Below the pieces are notes generated by a model. The model searched no databases and was not told the origin of the DNA. It saw only the letters and a program-made list of their open reading frames with translations. A stretch of DNA of 64,000 nucleotides from Balaenoptera acutorostrata (Eukaryota > Chordata > Mammalia > Artiodactyla > Balaenopteridae): NCBI RefSeq assembly GCF_949987535.1, contig NC_080069.1, positions 46,923,269 through 46,987,268 of the forward strand, given 5' to 3'. The position numbers and the translations under genes were made by a program. Shown here piece by piece: positions 24,599-36,737 of the stretch (positions within the stretch are counted from its first letter, which is position 1; the number at the start of each line of letters is the position of its first letter).

Positions 24599-25292
24599 AT
24601 GTTGGAGGACCTTCAAGATGGCAAAAGAGTAAGGCATAGACATCACCTCCCTCCCAACAAATACATCAAAAATACATCTACACATGGAACAACTCTTACA
24701 GACCACCTACTGAACGCTGACAGAAGACCTCAGACTTGCCAAAAGGCAAGAAAATCCCCACATACCTGGCCATGTTGCTGACAGGGTCTTGGTTCTCTGG
24801 CCTGGTGTCAGGCCTGAGCCTCTGAGGTGGGAGAGCCAACTTCAGGACATTGGACGACTAGAGACCTCCTGGCCCCATGTAATATCAATTGGCAGGAGCT
24901 CTCCTAGAGATCTACGTCTCAATGCTAAGACCCAGCTACAACCAACGACCAGGAAGCTCCAGTGCTGGACACCCCATGCCAAACAAATAGCAAGACAGGA
25001 ACATAACCCCTGAACATAGCACAAAGATCAATAAAACTAAAAGCTGGTTCTTTGAGAAGATAAACAAAATTGATAAACCACTAGCCAGACTCATCAAGAA
25101 AAAAACGGAGAAGACTCAAATCAACAGAATTAGAAATGAAAAAGGAGAACTAACAACTGACACTGAAGAAATACAATCATGAAAGATTACTACAAGCAAC
25201 AATATGCCAAAAAAAAGGACAACGTGGAAGACATGGACAAATTCTTAGAAAAGCACAACCTTCTGAAACTGAACCAGGAAGAAAAAGAAAAT

Positions 25293-25571
25293 AAAAACAG
25301 ACCAATCAGGGCTTCCCTGGTGGTGCAGTGGTTGAGAATCTGCCTGCCAATGCAGGGGACACGGGTTCAAGCCCTGGTCTGGGAAGATCCCACATGCTGC
25401 GGAGCAACTAGGCCCGTGAGCCACAATTACTAAGCCTGCGCATCTGGAGCCTGTGCTCCGCAACAAGAGAGGCCGCGATAGCGAGAGGCCCATGCCCCAC
25501 GATGAAGAGTGGCCCCCACTTGCTGCAACTAGAGAAAGCCCTTGCACAGAAATGAAGACCCAGCACAGCCA

Positions 25572-25616
<45 letters not shown>

Positions 25617-25650
25617 AAAAAAAAAAAAACCAAGAAAAACAGACCAATCA
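25293..25650 (+). mobile_element. CHR-type tRNA-derived SINE with 16-bp target-site duplication
   Basis: SINE body 25309-25634, starting 'gggcttccctggtggtgcag'. A box-like 'tggtgcagtggttgag' at 25321-25336 and B box gggttcaagcc at 25363-25373 show the tRNA origin (RNA polymerase III promoter). The tail is (AAAT)n followed by an A-run. Perfect 16-bp duplication aaaaacagaccaatca at 25293-25308 and 25635-25650. Inserted in the sense orientation in L1 ORF2, so it is younger than the outer L1. This family is typical of cetaceans, hippos and ruminants. Confidence 0.96.
25573..25616. repeat. (AAAT)n microsatellite in SINE tail
   Basis: About ten AAAT/AATA units at the 3' end of the CHR SINE, followed by an A-run to 25629. 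Confidence 0.95.
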
Positions 25651-27097
25651 CAATCACTGAAATTGAAACTGTGATTAAAAATCTTCCAACAAACAAAAGC
25701 CCAGGACCAGATGGCTTCACAGGCTAATTCTATCAAACATTTAGAGACAAGCTAACACCTATACTTCTCAAACTCTTCCAAAATATAGCAGTTGGAGGAA
25801 CAGTCCCAAACTCATTCTACAAGGCCACCATCACCCTGATACCAACACCAGACAAAGATGTCACAGACAAAGAAAATTACAGACCAATATCACTGATGAA
25901 CGTAGATACAAAAATTCTCAACAAAATACTAGCAAACAGAATTCAACAGCACAATAAAAGGATCATACACCAAGATCAAGTGGGGTTTATCCCAGGAAAG
26001 CAAGGATTCAACATACACAGATCAATCAATGAGATAAACCATGTTAACAAACTGAAGGATAAAAATCATATGATCATCTCAATAGATGCAGATAAAGCTT
26101 TTGACAAAATTCAGCACTCATTTATGATACAAACTCTCCAGAAAGTGGGCATAGAGGGAACCTACCTCCACATAATAAAGGCCATATATGACAAACCCAC
26201 AGCAAACATCATTCTCAATGGTGAAAAACTGAAACCATTTTCTCTAAGACCAGGAACAAGCAAGGATGTCCACTCTCACCACTATTATTCAACATAGTTT
26301 TGGAAGTCTTGTCCATGGCAATCATAGAAGAAAAAGAAATAAAAGGAATAAAAATTGGAAAAGAAGAAGTAAAACTGTCACTGTTTGCAGATGACATGAT
26401 ATTATACATAGAGAATCATAAAGATGCTACCAGAAAACTACTAGAGCTAATCAATGAATTTGGTAAAAGTTGCAGGATACAAAATTAATGCAGAGAAATC
26501 TCTTGCATTCCTATATGCTAATGATGAAAAACCTGAAAGAGAAATTAAGGAAAATTCCCATTTACCACTGGAACAAAAAGAATAAAATAACTAGGAATAA
26601 ACCTACCTAAGGAGACAAATGACCTGTATGAAGAAAACTGTAAGACACTGATGAAAGAAATTAAGATGATACAAACAGATGGAGAGATATACAATGTTCT
26701 TGGATTGGAAGAATCAACATTGTGAAAATGACTATACTGCCCAAAGCAATCAACAGATTCAATGCAATCCCTATCAACCTACCAATGGCATTTTTCACAG
26801 AACTAGCACAAAGTACTTCAGAATTTGTATGGAAACACAAAAGACCCTGAATAGCCAAAGCAATCGTGAGAAAGAGAAACAGAGCTTGAGGAATCAGGTT
26901 TCCTGACTTCAGACTATACTACAAAGCTACAATAATCAAGACAGTATGTTATTGACACAAAAAACAGAAATATACCTCAACGGAACAGGATAGAAAGCCT
27001 AGATATATACCAATGCACATATGGACACCTTAACTTTCATCAAGTAAGCAAGAGCATACAATGGAGGAAACACAGCCTGTTCAACAAGTGGTGCTAG

Positions 27098-27290
27098 ACA
27101 AGCCAGAAGGGAGTGGTATGATATACTTAAAGTGATGAAAGGGAAGAACATACAACCAAGATTACTCTACCTGGCAAGTATCTCATTCAGATTCGATGGA
27201 GAAATCAAAAGCTTTACAGACTAGCAAAAGCTAAGAGAATTCAGCACCACCAAACCAGCTCTACAACAAATGCTAAAGGAACTTCTCTAA
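27098..27290 (+). pseudogene. L1 ORF1 C-terminal remnant
   Basis: Encodes the last part of ORF1p (landmarks 'gggaagaacatacaacc' and 'gattactctacctggcaag') and ends at a taa at 27288-27290. The rest is missing because the insertion was 5'-truncated. ORF2 starts 58 bp downstream, the normal L1 spacing. Confidence 0.85.
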
Positions 27291-27348
27291 GTGGGAAACA
27301 CAAGAGAAGAAAAGGACCTACAAAAACAAACCCAAAACAATTAAGAAA

Positions 27349-30300
27349 ATGGTCATAGGAACATACATATCGATAATTACCTTAAACGTGAATGGATTAA
27401 ATACTCCAACCAAAAGACACAGGCTCACTGAATGGACACAAAAACAAGACACTTATATATGCTGTCTACAAAAATCCCAATTCAGACCTAGGGACACATA
27501 CAGACTGAAAGTGAGGGCATGGAAAAAGATATTCCATGCAAATGGAAATCAAAAGAAAGCTGGAGTAGCAGTACTCATATCAGATAAAATAGACTTTAAA
27601 ATAAAGCATGCTACAAGAGACAAGGAAGGACACTACATAATGATCAAGGGATCAATTCAAGAAGAAGATATAACAATTATAAATATATATGCACCCAACA
27701 TAGGAGCACCTCAAGGTGCTAAGGCAACTGCTGACAGCTATAAAAGAGGAAATGGACAGTAACACAATATTAGTGGGGGACTTTAACACCTCACTTACAC
27801 AAATGGACAGATCATCCAAAATGAAAATAAATAAGGAAACAGAGGCTGTAAATGACACAATAGACCAGATAGATTTAATTGATATTTATAGGACATTCCA
27901 TCCAAAAACAGCAGATTACCCTTTCTTCTCAAGTGCACATGGAACATTCTTCAGGATAGATCACATCTTGGGTCACAAATCAAGCCACAATGAATTTAAG
28001 AAAATTGGAATCATATCAAGCATCTTTTCTGACCACAACACTATGAGATTAGAAATGAATTACAGGGAAAAAAACATAAAAAACAAAAACACATAGAGTC
28101 TAAACAATACATTACTAAATAACCAAGAGATCACTGAAGAAATCAAAGAGGAAATCAAAAATACCTAGAGACAAATGACAATGAAAACACGATAACCTAT
28201 GGGATGCAGCAAAAGCAGTTCTAAGAGGGAAGTTTATAGCTATACAAGCCTACCTCAAGAAACAAGAAAAATCTCAAACAAACAATCTAACCTTATACCT
28301 AAAGGAACTAGAGATGGAAGAACAAACAAAACTCAAAGTTAGCAGAAGGAAAGAAATCATAAAGATCAGAGCAGAAATAAATGAAATAGAAACAAAGAAA
28401 ACAATAGCAAAGGTTAATAAAACTAAAAGCTGGTTCTTTGAGAAGATAAACAAAATTGATAAACCATTAGCCAGACTCATCAAGAAGGGGAGGGAGAGGA
28501 CTCAAATCAATAAACTTAGAAGTGAAAAAGGAGAAGTTACAACAGAACTGCAGAAATACAAAGCATCCTAAGAGACTACTACAAGCAACTGTATGCCAAT
28601 AAAATGGACAACCTGGAAGAAATGGAGAAATTATTACAAAGGTATAACCTTCCAAGACTGAAGCAGGAAGAAATAGAAAATATGAACAGACCAATCACAA
28701 GTAATGAAATTGAAACTGTGATTAAAAATCTTACAACAAACAAAAGTCTAGGACCAGATGACTTCACAGGTGAATTCTATCAAACATTTAGAGAAGAGCT
28801 AACACCCATCCTTCTCAAACTCTTCCAAAAAATTTCAGAGGGAGGAACACTCCCAAACTCATTCTATGAGGCCACCATCACCCTGATACCAAAACCAGGG
28901 AAAGATACTACAAAAAAAGAAAATTACAGGTCAGTATCACTGAAGAATATAGATGCAAAAATCCTCAACAAAATACTAGCAAACAGAATCCAACAACACA
29001 TTAAAAGGATTATACACCATGATCATGTGGGATTTACCCCAGGGATGCAGGGATTCTTCAATATACGTAAATCAATCAATGTGATAAACCATATTAACAA
29101 ATTGAAGAATAAAAACAATATGATCATCTCAATAGATGCAGAAAAAGCTTTTGACAAAATTCAGCACTCATTTATGATACAAACTCTCCAGAAAGTGGGC
29201 ATAGAGGGAACCTACCTCCACATAATAAAGGCCATGTACGACAAACCCACAGCAAACATCATTCTCAATGGTGAAAAACTGAAACCATTTTCTCTAAGAC
29301 CAGGAACAAGCAAGGATGTCCACTCTCACCACTATTATTCAACATAGTTTTGGAAGTCTTGTCCATGGCAATCATAGAAGAAAAAGAAATAAAAGGAATA
29401 AAAATTGGAAAAGAAGAAGTAAAACTGTCACTGTTTGCAGATGATATGATACTTTACACAGAGAATCCTAAAGATGCCACCAGAAAACTCCTAGAGCTAA
29501 TCAATGAATTTGGTAAAGTTGCAGGATACAAAATTAATGCACAGAAATCTCTTGCATTCCTATACACTAATGATGAAAAATCTGAAAGAGAAATTAAGGA
29601 AACACTCCCCTTTGCCATTGCAACAAAAAGAATAAAATACTTAGGTATAAACCTACCTAGGGAGACAAAAGACCTGTATGCAGAAAACTATAAGACACTG
29701 ATGAAAGAAATTAAAGATGATACCAACAGATGGAGAGATATACCATGTTCTTGGATTGGAAGAATCAATATTGTGAAAATGACTCTACTACCCAAATCAA
29801 TCTACAGATGCAATGCAATCACTATCAATTTACCAATGGCATTTTTTACGGACCTACAACAAGAAATCTTCAAATTTGTATGGAGACACAAAAGACCCTG
29901 AATAGCCAAAGCAGTCTTGAGGGAAAAAAACGGAGCTGGAGGAATCAGACTCCCTGACTTCAGAGTATTCTACAAAGCTACAGTAATCGAGACAATATGG
30001 TACTGGCACAAAACCAGAAACATAGATCAATGGAACAAGATAGAAAGCCCAGAGATAAACCCACACACCTATGGTCAACTAGTCTATGACAAAGGAGGCA
30101 AGGATATACAATGGATAAAAGACAGTCTCTTCAATAAGTGGTGCTGGGAAAACTGGACAGCTACGTGTGAAAGAATAAAATTAAAACATTCCCTAATATC
30201 ATACATAAAAATAACCTCAAAATGGATTAGAGACCTAAATATAAGACTGGACACTATAAAACTCTTAGAGGAAAACATAGGAAGAACACTCTTTGACATA

Positions 30301-31158
30301 AATCACAGCAAGATCTTTTTTGATCCACCTCCCAGAGTAATGGAAATAAAAACAAAAATAAACAAATGGGACCGAATGAAACTTCAAAGCTTTTGCACAG
30401 CAAAGGAAACTATAAACAAGATGAAAAGACAACCCTCAGAATGGGAGAAAATATTTACAAAAGAATCAATGAAGAAAGGATTAATCTCCAAAATATATAA
30501 ACAGCTCATGCAGCTCAATATTAAAAAAACAAACAACTCAGTCCAAAAATGGGCAGAAGACCTGAATAGACATTTCTCCAAAGAAGACATACAGATGGCC
30601 AAGAAGCACATGAAAACCTGCTCAACATCACTGATTATTAGAGAAATGCAAATCAAAACTACAATGAGGTATCACCTCACACCAGTTAGAATGGGCATCA
30701 TCAGAAAATCTACAATCAACAAATGCTGAATAGGGTGTGGAGAAAAGGGAACCCTCTTGCACTGTTGGTAGGAATGTAAATTGATACAGCCACTATGGAA
30801 AACAGTATGGAAGTTCCTTAAAAAACGAAAACTAGAATTACCATATGATCCAACAATCCTACTACTGGGCATATACCCAGAGAAAACCATAATTCAGAAA
30901 GACACATGCAGCCCAATGTTCATTGCAGCACTATTTACAATAGCCAGGTCATGGAAGCAACCTAAATGCCCATCGACAGACGAATGGATAAAGAAGTTGT
31001 GGTACATATATACAATGGAATATTACTCAGCCATAAAAAGGAACGAAATTGGGGCATTTGTAGAGACGTGGATGGATCTAGAGACTATCATACAGAGTGA
31101 AGTAAGTCAGAAGGAGAAAAACAAATATCGTATATTAACGTATATGTGTGGAACCTAG
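27349..31158 (+). pseudogene. Inner L1 ORF2 pseudogene with altered endonuclease motif
   Basis: Complete in extent. Endonuclease: 27349-27762 and 27716-28096, with NGLNTPTKRHR, GDFNTSL, RIDHILGH and SDHNTMRLE, but the catalytic QETH is QKSQ (Lys at residue 42, 27472-27474). Linker 28314-28571. RT 28604-29347 ([12 protein letters not shown]) with a one-base loss at the GTRQGCPL block, then 29350-29901 with [10 protein letters not shown]. Thumb and C-terminal region at 29917-30729 and 30781-31158, including the terminal Cys-rich region and YIYTMEYYSAIKRNE. At least six frame breaks or stops, so it is inactive. Confidence 0.93.
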
Positions 31159-31381
31159 AAAAATGGTACAGTTGAACCAGTTTGCAGGGCAGAAATTGAG
31201 ACACAGATGTAGACAAGAAACGTATGGACACCAAGGGGGGAAAGCAGCGGAGGGGTGGGGGGGTGGTGCTGTGATGAATTGGGCGATTGGGTTTGACATG
31301 TATACACTGATGTGTATAAAATTGATAACTAATAAGGACCTGCTGTATAAAAAAATAAAATAAAATTCAAAAAGAAAAAAT

Positions 31382-32766
31382 AAGTGGTGCTGGGAAAAAT
31401 GGACAACTAAATGTAAAAGAATGAAATAAGCACACTCCCTGACACCATACAGAAAAATAAACTCAAAATGGGTTAAAGACCTAAACGTAAGGCCAGACAT
31501 TATAAAACTCTTCGAGGACAATATAGGCAGAACACTCTCTGACATAAATCACAGAAAGATCCATTTTGACCCACCTCCTAGAGAAATGGAAATAAAAACA
31601 AAAATAAACAAATGGGACGTAATGAAACTTAAAAGCTTTTGCACATCAAAGGAAACCATAAACCAGATGAAAAGACAACCCTCAGAATGGGAGAATATAT
31701 TTGCAAATGAAGCAACTGACAATTAATCTCCAAAATATACAAGCAGCTCATGCAGCTCAATATCAAAAAAACAAATAGCCCAAACCAAAAATGGGCAGAA
31801 GATTGAAACAGACATTTCTCCAAAGAAGATATACAGACAGCCAACAAACACATGAAAGAATGCTCAACATCACTAATCATTAGAGAAATGCAAATCAAAA
31901 GTACCATGAGGTATCAACTGACACTGGTCAGAATGGCCATCATCAAAATATCTACAAACAATAAATGTTGGGGAGCATGTGGAGTACCCTCTTCTACTGT
32001 TTGTGTGAATGTATTTTGATACAGCTACTGTGGAGAACAGTGTAGAGGTACCTTAAAAGAACTAAAAATAGAACTACCATATGACCCAGCCCTCCCACTA
32101 CTGGGCACATACCCTGAGAAAACTGTAATTCAAAAGAGTCATGTACCACAGTGTTCATTGCAACACCATATACAATAGCCAGGACATGGAAGCAACCTAA
32201 GTGTCCATCGACAGATGAATGGATAAAGAAGATGTGGTACTTATATACAATGGAATATTACTCAGACAAAAAAAGAAATGAAGTTGAGTTATTTGTAGTG
32301 AGGTGGATGGACCTAGAGTCTGTCATATAAAGTTAAGTAAGTCAGAAAGAGAAAAACAAATATCGTATGCTAACATGTATATATGGAAACTAAAAAAAAA
32401 AAAAAAAAAAGGTTGTGATGATCCTAGGGGAAGGAAAGGAATAAAGATGCAGACGTAGAGAATGTACTTGAGGACACGGGGAGGGGGAAGGGTAAGCTGG
32501 GCAAAGTGAGACAGTGGCATGGACATATATACACTACCAAATGTAAAATAGATAGCTAGTGGGAAGCAGCCGCATAGCACAGGGGGACCAGCTCGGTGCT
32601 TTGTGACCACCTAGAGTGGTGGGATAGGGAGGATGGGAGGGAGGGAGATAAAAGAGGGAAGAGATATGGGGACATATGTATATGTATAACTGATTCACTT
32701 TGTTATAAAGCAGAAACTAACACATAATTGTAAAGCAATTATACTCCAATAAAGATGTTAAAAAAA
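31382..32766 (+). mobile_element. Outer L1, right part (ORF2 end and 3' UTR)
   Basis: Continues the outer ORF2 from 'aagtggtgctgggaaaaatg' to its end near 32390, then an A-run (32391-32410) and a 3' UTR of a different type from the inner L1 ('gtgggaagcagccgcatag', 'taaagcaattatactccaat') with tail at 32758-32766. A canonical G-quadruplex-type motif lies at 32478-32501. ORF2 is broken by stops. Confidence 0.93.
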
Positions 32767-32772
32767 TTCCAT

Positions 32773-32803
32773 TGTATATATATATGTGTGTGTGTGTATA
32801 TAC

Positions 32804-32859
<56 letters not shown>

Positions 32860-32860
32860 G
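32773..32860. repeat. (TA)n/(TG)n microsatellite inside L1 ORF2
   Basis: Starts at the 'ttccattgtatatatatat' block of L1 ORF2 and extends through a TG patch and a pure TA run of about 17 units (32815-32852). Confidence 0.96.
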
Positions 32861-35800
32861 TTTACATCCATCTATTGATGGACAGCTAGATTTCTATGTC
32901 TTGGCTATTCTAAATAATGCCACAGTGAACAAAGGCGTGCTGATACCTCTTCAACATAGTGATTTTTTTCCTTCAGATAAATACCCAGAAGTGGAATTGC
33001 TGGGTCATATGATATTTATATTTTTAAGTTTTTGAGGAACCTCCATATTGTTTTCCATAGTAGGTGTACCAATTTACATTCCCACTCACAGTTCATAGGG
33101 GTTCATTTTTCTTCATCTCCTCCCCAGCCCTTGTTATTTCTTGTCTTTTTTATAATAGCCATTCTAACTCTTATGAGATGATAACCCATTGTGGTTTTGA
33201 TTGGCATTCCCTGATGGTTAGTGATGTTGAGCACCTTTTCATGACCAAATCAGATATATGATTTGTAAATATTTTCTCTCATTCCTTAGGTTTCTTTTTC
33301 ACTTTTTTGATGGTTTGCTTTGATGTACAGAAACTTTTTATTTGACATAGTCCTGCCTTTTTAATTTTGCTTTTATTATCTTCAATTTTGGTCAGATCCA
33401 AAAAATAACTGCCACTACTGATGTAAAGGAACTAACCCCCTACATTTTCTTCTAGGAGTTTTATGGTTTCAGGTCTTACACTCAAATCTGTAATCTATTT
33501 TGAGTTCATTGTTATGCCTCATATAAGATACTGATCCATTTTTATTCTTTTTCCATGTCGCTGTCGAGTTTTCCCAGAACCATTTATTGAACAGAACCAT
33601 TTATTCTGTCCCCATTGTATATTCCTGGATTCTTTGTCATAAATTAGTTGGAGATATATGCATGGATTTGTTTCAGGGCATTCTATTCTTTTCCATTGAT
33701 CTAAGTGTCTGTTTTAATAACAATATCATTCTGTTTTTGTAAATATAGCTTTAACATAGTTAGAAATCAGGGAGTGTGTTATACCTCGTCTTTGTTCTTC
33801 TTTCTCAATATTCTTTGGTTATTCAGAGTCTTCTGTGCCTCCATTCAAATTTTAGAATAGTTTGTCCTATTTAGTGAAAAATTCTATCAGAATTTTGCTA
33901 AGGATTGTATTGAATCTGTAGATTGCTTTGGGTAGTATGGACATTTTAATAATATTAATTCTTCCAATTCATGAGCACAACGTGTCTTTCCATTTATTTA
34001 TGTTGTCTTCAATTTCTTTCATTAATGTGTTGTAGTTTTCAGTGTACAGATCTCCCAGCTTGGCTAAATGTATTTCTAGTATTTTTGGGGGTACAATTGT
34101 AAATGGAAATTTTTTCTTAATTTCTCTCTCTGATATTATTAGTGTATATAAATGCAACTGATTTTTGTACACTGAGTTGGTATCTTGCAACCAAAGAGAA
34201 CTTATTAGTTCTAACAGTTTTTTAAAATAGAGTTTAGGGTTTTCTATACATAGTATCATATCATCTGCAAATAGAGATAGTTTTACTTATTCCTTTCTAA
34301 TCTGGTACCTTATATTTATTTTCCTTACCTAATTGCTCCAGCTAGGACTTCCAGTACTATGTCGAATAAAAATAATGAGAGTGGACATTCTTGTCTTGTT
34401 CCTGATCTTAGAGGCAAAGCTTTCAGCTTTTTCACCATTGAGTATGATGTTAGCTGTAGGCTTTTCATATTTGGCCTTTATTATGTGGAGGTACATTTCT
34501 TCTATACCCACTTTATTGAGAGTTTTTATCCTAAATGGGTGATAAATTTTGTCAAAAGATTTTTCTGTATCTATTAAGAAGGTCATATAGTTATATCCTT
34601 CATTTGGTTAATGTTGTATATCTCACCGATTGATTTGAGAATGTTGAACCACCTTGCATCCCTGAAATAAATCCCACTTGACTATGTGATCATAGTGTTG
34701 AATTCAGTTTGCTAGTATTTTGTAGAAGATATTTGCATCTGCGTTCTTCAGGGATATTGGCCTGTAATTTTCTTTCTTGTGACATCCTTACATGGTTTTG
34801 GTATCAAATAATGCTGATCTTCTAAAATGCACTTGAAAGCATTACCGCTCCTTCTATTTTTTTGAGAAATTTGTGAAGGATTAGTATGAATTATATTCTT
34901 TAAATGTTTGGTAGAATTCACCAGTAAAGACATCTGGTCCTGGACTTTTAATCTCCTTACTGGTCATAGGTCTGTTCAGCTACTTTTCTATTTCTTCATG
35001 ATTCAGTTTTGGTAAGTTTTATTTTTTCTGGCAATTGATCCATTTATTCTAGTTGTCCAATTTACTGTACAATTTTTATAGTAGTCTTTTATGATGCTGT
35101 GTATATCTGTGATATCAGTTGTAACATCTTCTCTTTCATTTCTAATTTTATTTGAGTCCTCTCTTTTTTTTCTTGGTGATCTAGCTAAAAAGTTTTGTTT
35201 ATTTTGTTTATCTTTCAAAACACCAGTTCTTAGTTTCATTGATGTTTTCTACTATATTTTTAGTCTCTATTTTTTTTATTTCTGCTCTGATATTTGTTAT
35301 CCTCTTCCACCTACTGACTTTGAGCTTAGTTTGTTCTTCTTTTTCTAGTTCCTTGAGGTTTAAAGTTAGGTTGTTTGCTTGAGATATTTCTTTCTCTTAA
35401 TGTTGGCTTTTATCACTGTGAACTTCCTTCTTAGAACTACTTTTGCTGCATCCTATAAGTTTTGATATTCCATGTTTCCATATTCATTTTTCTCAAGATA
35501 TTTTTTATTTCCTTTTGAGTTGTTATTTGACACATTGGTTGTTCAGTAGCATGTTGTAGAATCTCCACATATTTGTGAATTTTCCAGTTTTCTTCTTGTA
35601 ATTGATTTCTAGTTTCTTACCATTGTGGTCGGACAAGATGATTGATAGGATTTCAATCTCCTGAAGTTTATTGAGACTTTTTTGTTGCCTAATATATGAT
35701 CTCTCCTAGAGATGTTACATGTGTGCTTGAGAAGAATGTGTATTCTGCTCTTTGGGATGGAATTTTCTATAAATAACTTAAGTTCATCTGTTCTAACATG

Positions 35801-36737
35801 TAATTTAAGGCCAGTGTTTTCTTACTGATTTCTATCTGGATGATCTATTTATCGATGAAACCGGGGTATTGGATTCCCTCACCATTAATCGCATTATCAC
35901 ATTGTCTATTTTCCCCTTAGGTCTATTAATATTTGCTTTATACATTTAGGTGCTCCTACCTTGGGTGCGAAAATGTGTACAAATTATATTCTCTCGTTGG
36001 ATAGACCCCTTTATCTTTATATAATGACTTTATTTCTTGTTACAGTCTTGGGCTTAAACCTTTTTTTTTTTTTTTTTCTGTATAGCTAACCCAGATTTCT
36101 TTTAGTTTCCATTTGCATGGAATATCTTTTTCTGTCCCTTCTGTCAGTCTGTGTGTGTTCTTAAAGCTGAAGTGAGTCTTTTGTAGGTAGCATATACTTG
36201 GGTCTTGAATTTTTTTTTTTTAATCTATTCAGCCACTATGTCTTTTGATTGGAGAATTTAGTCCATTTAAATTTGAAGTAATTATTGGTAGGTAGGGACT
36301 TATTGCCACTTTAAACAATTGTATTCTGGCTGTTTTTCTAATTCCTTTGTTCCCTTCTGTTTCTCTTGCTCTCTTTCATTGTGATTTGATCATTTTCTTT
36401 AGTGGTATGTTTAGATTCCTTTCTCTTTATCTCTTATACATGTTTACTATATGTTTTTTGATTTGTAATTACCATGAGACTTGCATAAAACAACTGTAAC
36501 ATTCTGTTTTAAGCTGTTAAAAACTTAAGTTTGTATGCATTGTAAAGCTCTACAATTTTAGTCCTACTTCATGTTTTATATTTTTGATGTCACTATTTAT
36601 ATCTTTTTATCTTGTGTATTTATTAACAAGTTTTTGTATTGTAATCATTTTACTACTTTTGTTTTTTAACTTTCATACTAGATTTATAAGCGAGGAACCC
36701 ATCACCATCACATTAGATTATTGTGCATTTAACAGTA

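Larger units (their letters stand above)
24599..27095 (+). mobile_element. Outer L1, left part (5' UTR fused to ORF2)
   Basis: 24599-25020 is a cetartiodactyl-type L1 5' UTR ('cttcaagatggcaaaagagt', 'ggaacaactcttacagacc'). At about 25022 it joins ORF2 at the 'aataaaactaaaagctggtt' block, so ORF1 and the whole endonuclease are absent. ORF2 then runs to 27095, where a second L1 is inserted; the element resumes at 31382. A SINE is inserted at 25309. Confidence 0.92.
25022..27095 (+). pseudogene. Outer L1 ORF2 (reverse transcriptase part) pseudogene
   Basis: Starts in the linker between endonuclease and RT. Recognisable: PLARLIKK linker (about 25080), GPDGFTG with a stop after it (25700-25730), the RT core at 25896-26297 ([33 protein letters not shown]), a frameshift at the [12 protein letters not shown] block (reads GTSKDVHS), and the catalytic [10 protein letters not shown] at 26300-26488. 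Thumb fragments follow to 27095. Stops, frameshifts and a SINE make it non-functional. Confidence 0.9.
27096..31381 (+). mobile_element. Inner L1, 5'-truncated, nested in outer L1
   Basis: Begins inside the ORF1 C-terminal region (about 27098), contains all of ORF2 (27349-31158) and a 3' UTR (31159-31360) with an A-rich tail. Flanked by aagtggtgct at 27086-27095 and 31382-31391, which doubles a piece of the outer L1 ORF2; outer ORF2 continues in register after it. Same orientation as its host. The 3' UTR contains a strongly G-rich stretch (31235-31264). Both ORFs are broken. Confidence 0.95.

Noticed and set aside
25321..25373. tRNA-like A and B boxes
   Set aside because: They are the internal promoter of a SINE; no cloverleaf, so not a tRNA gene.
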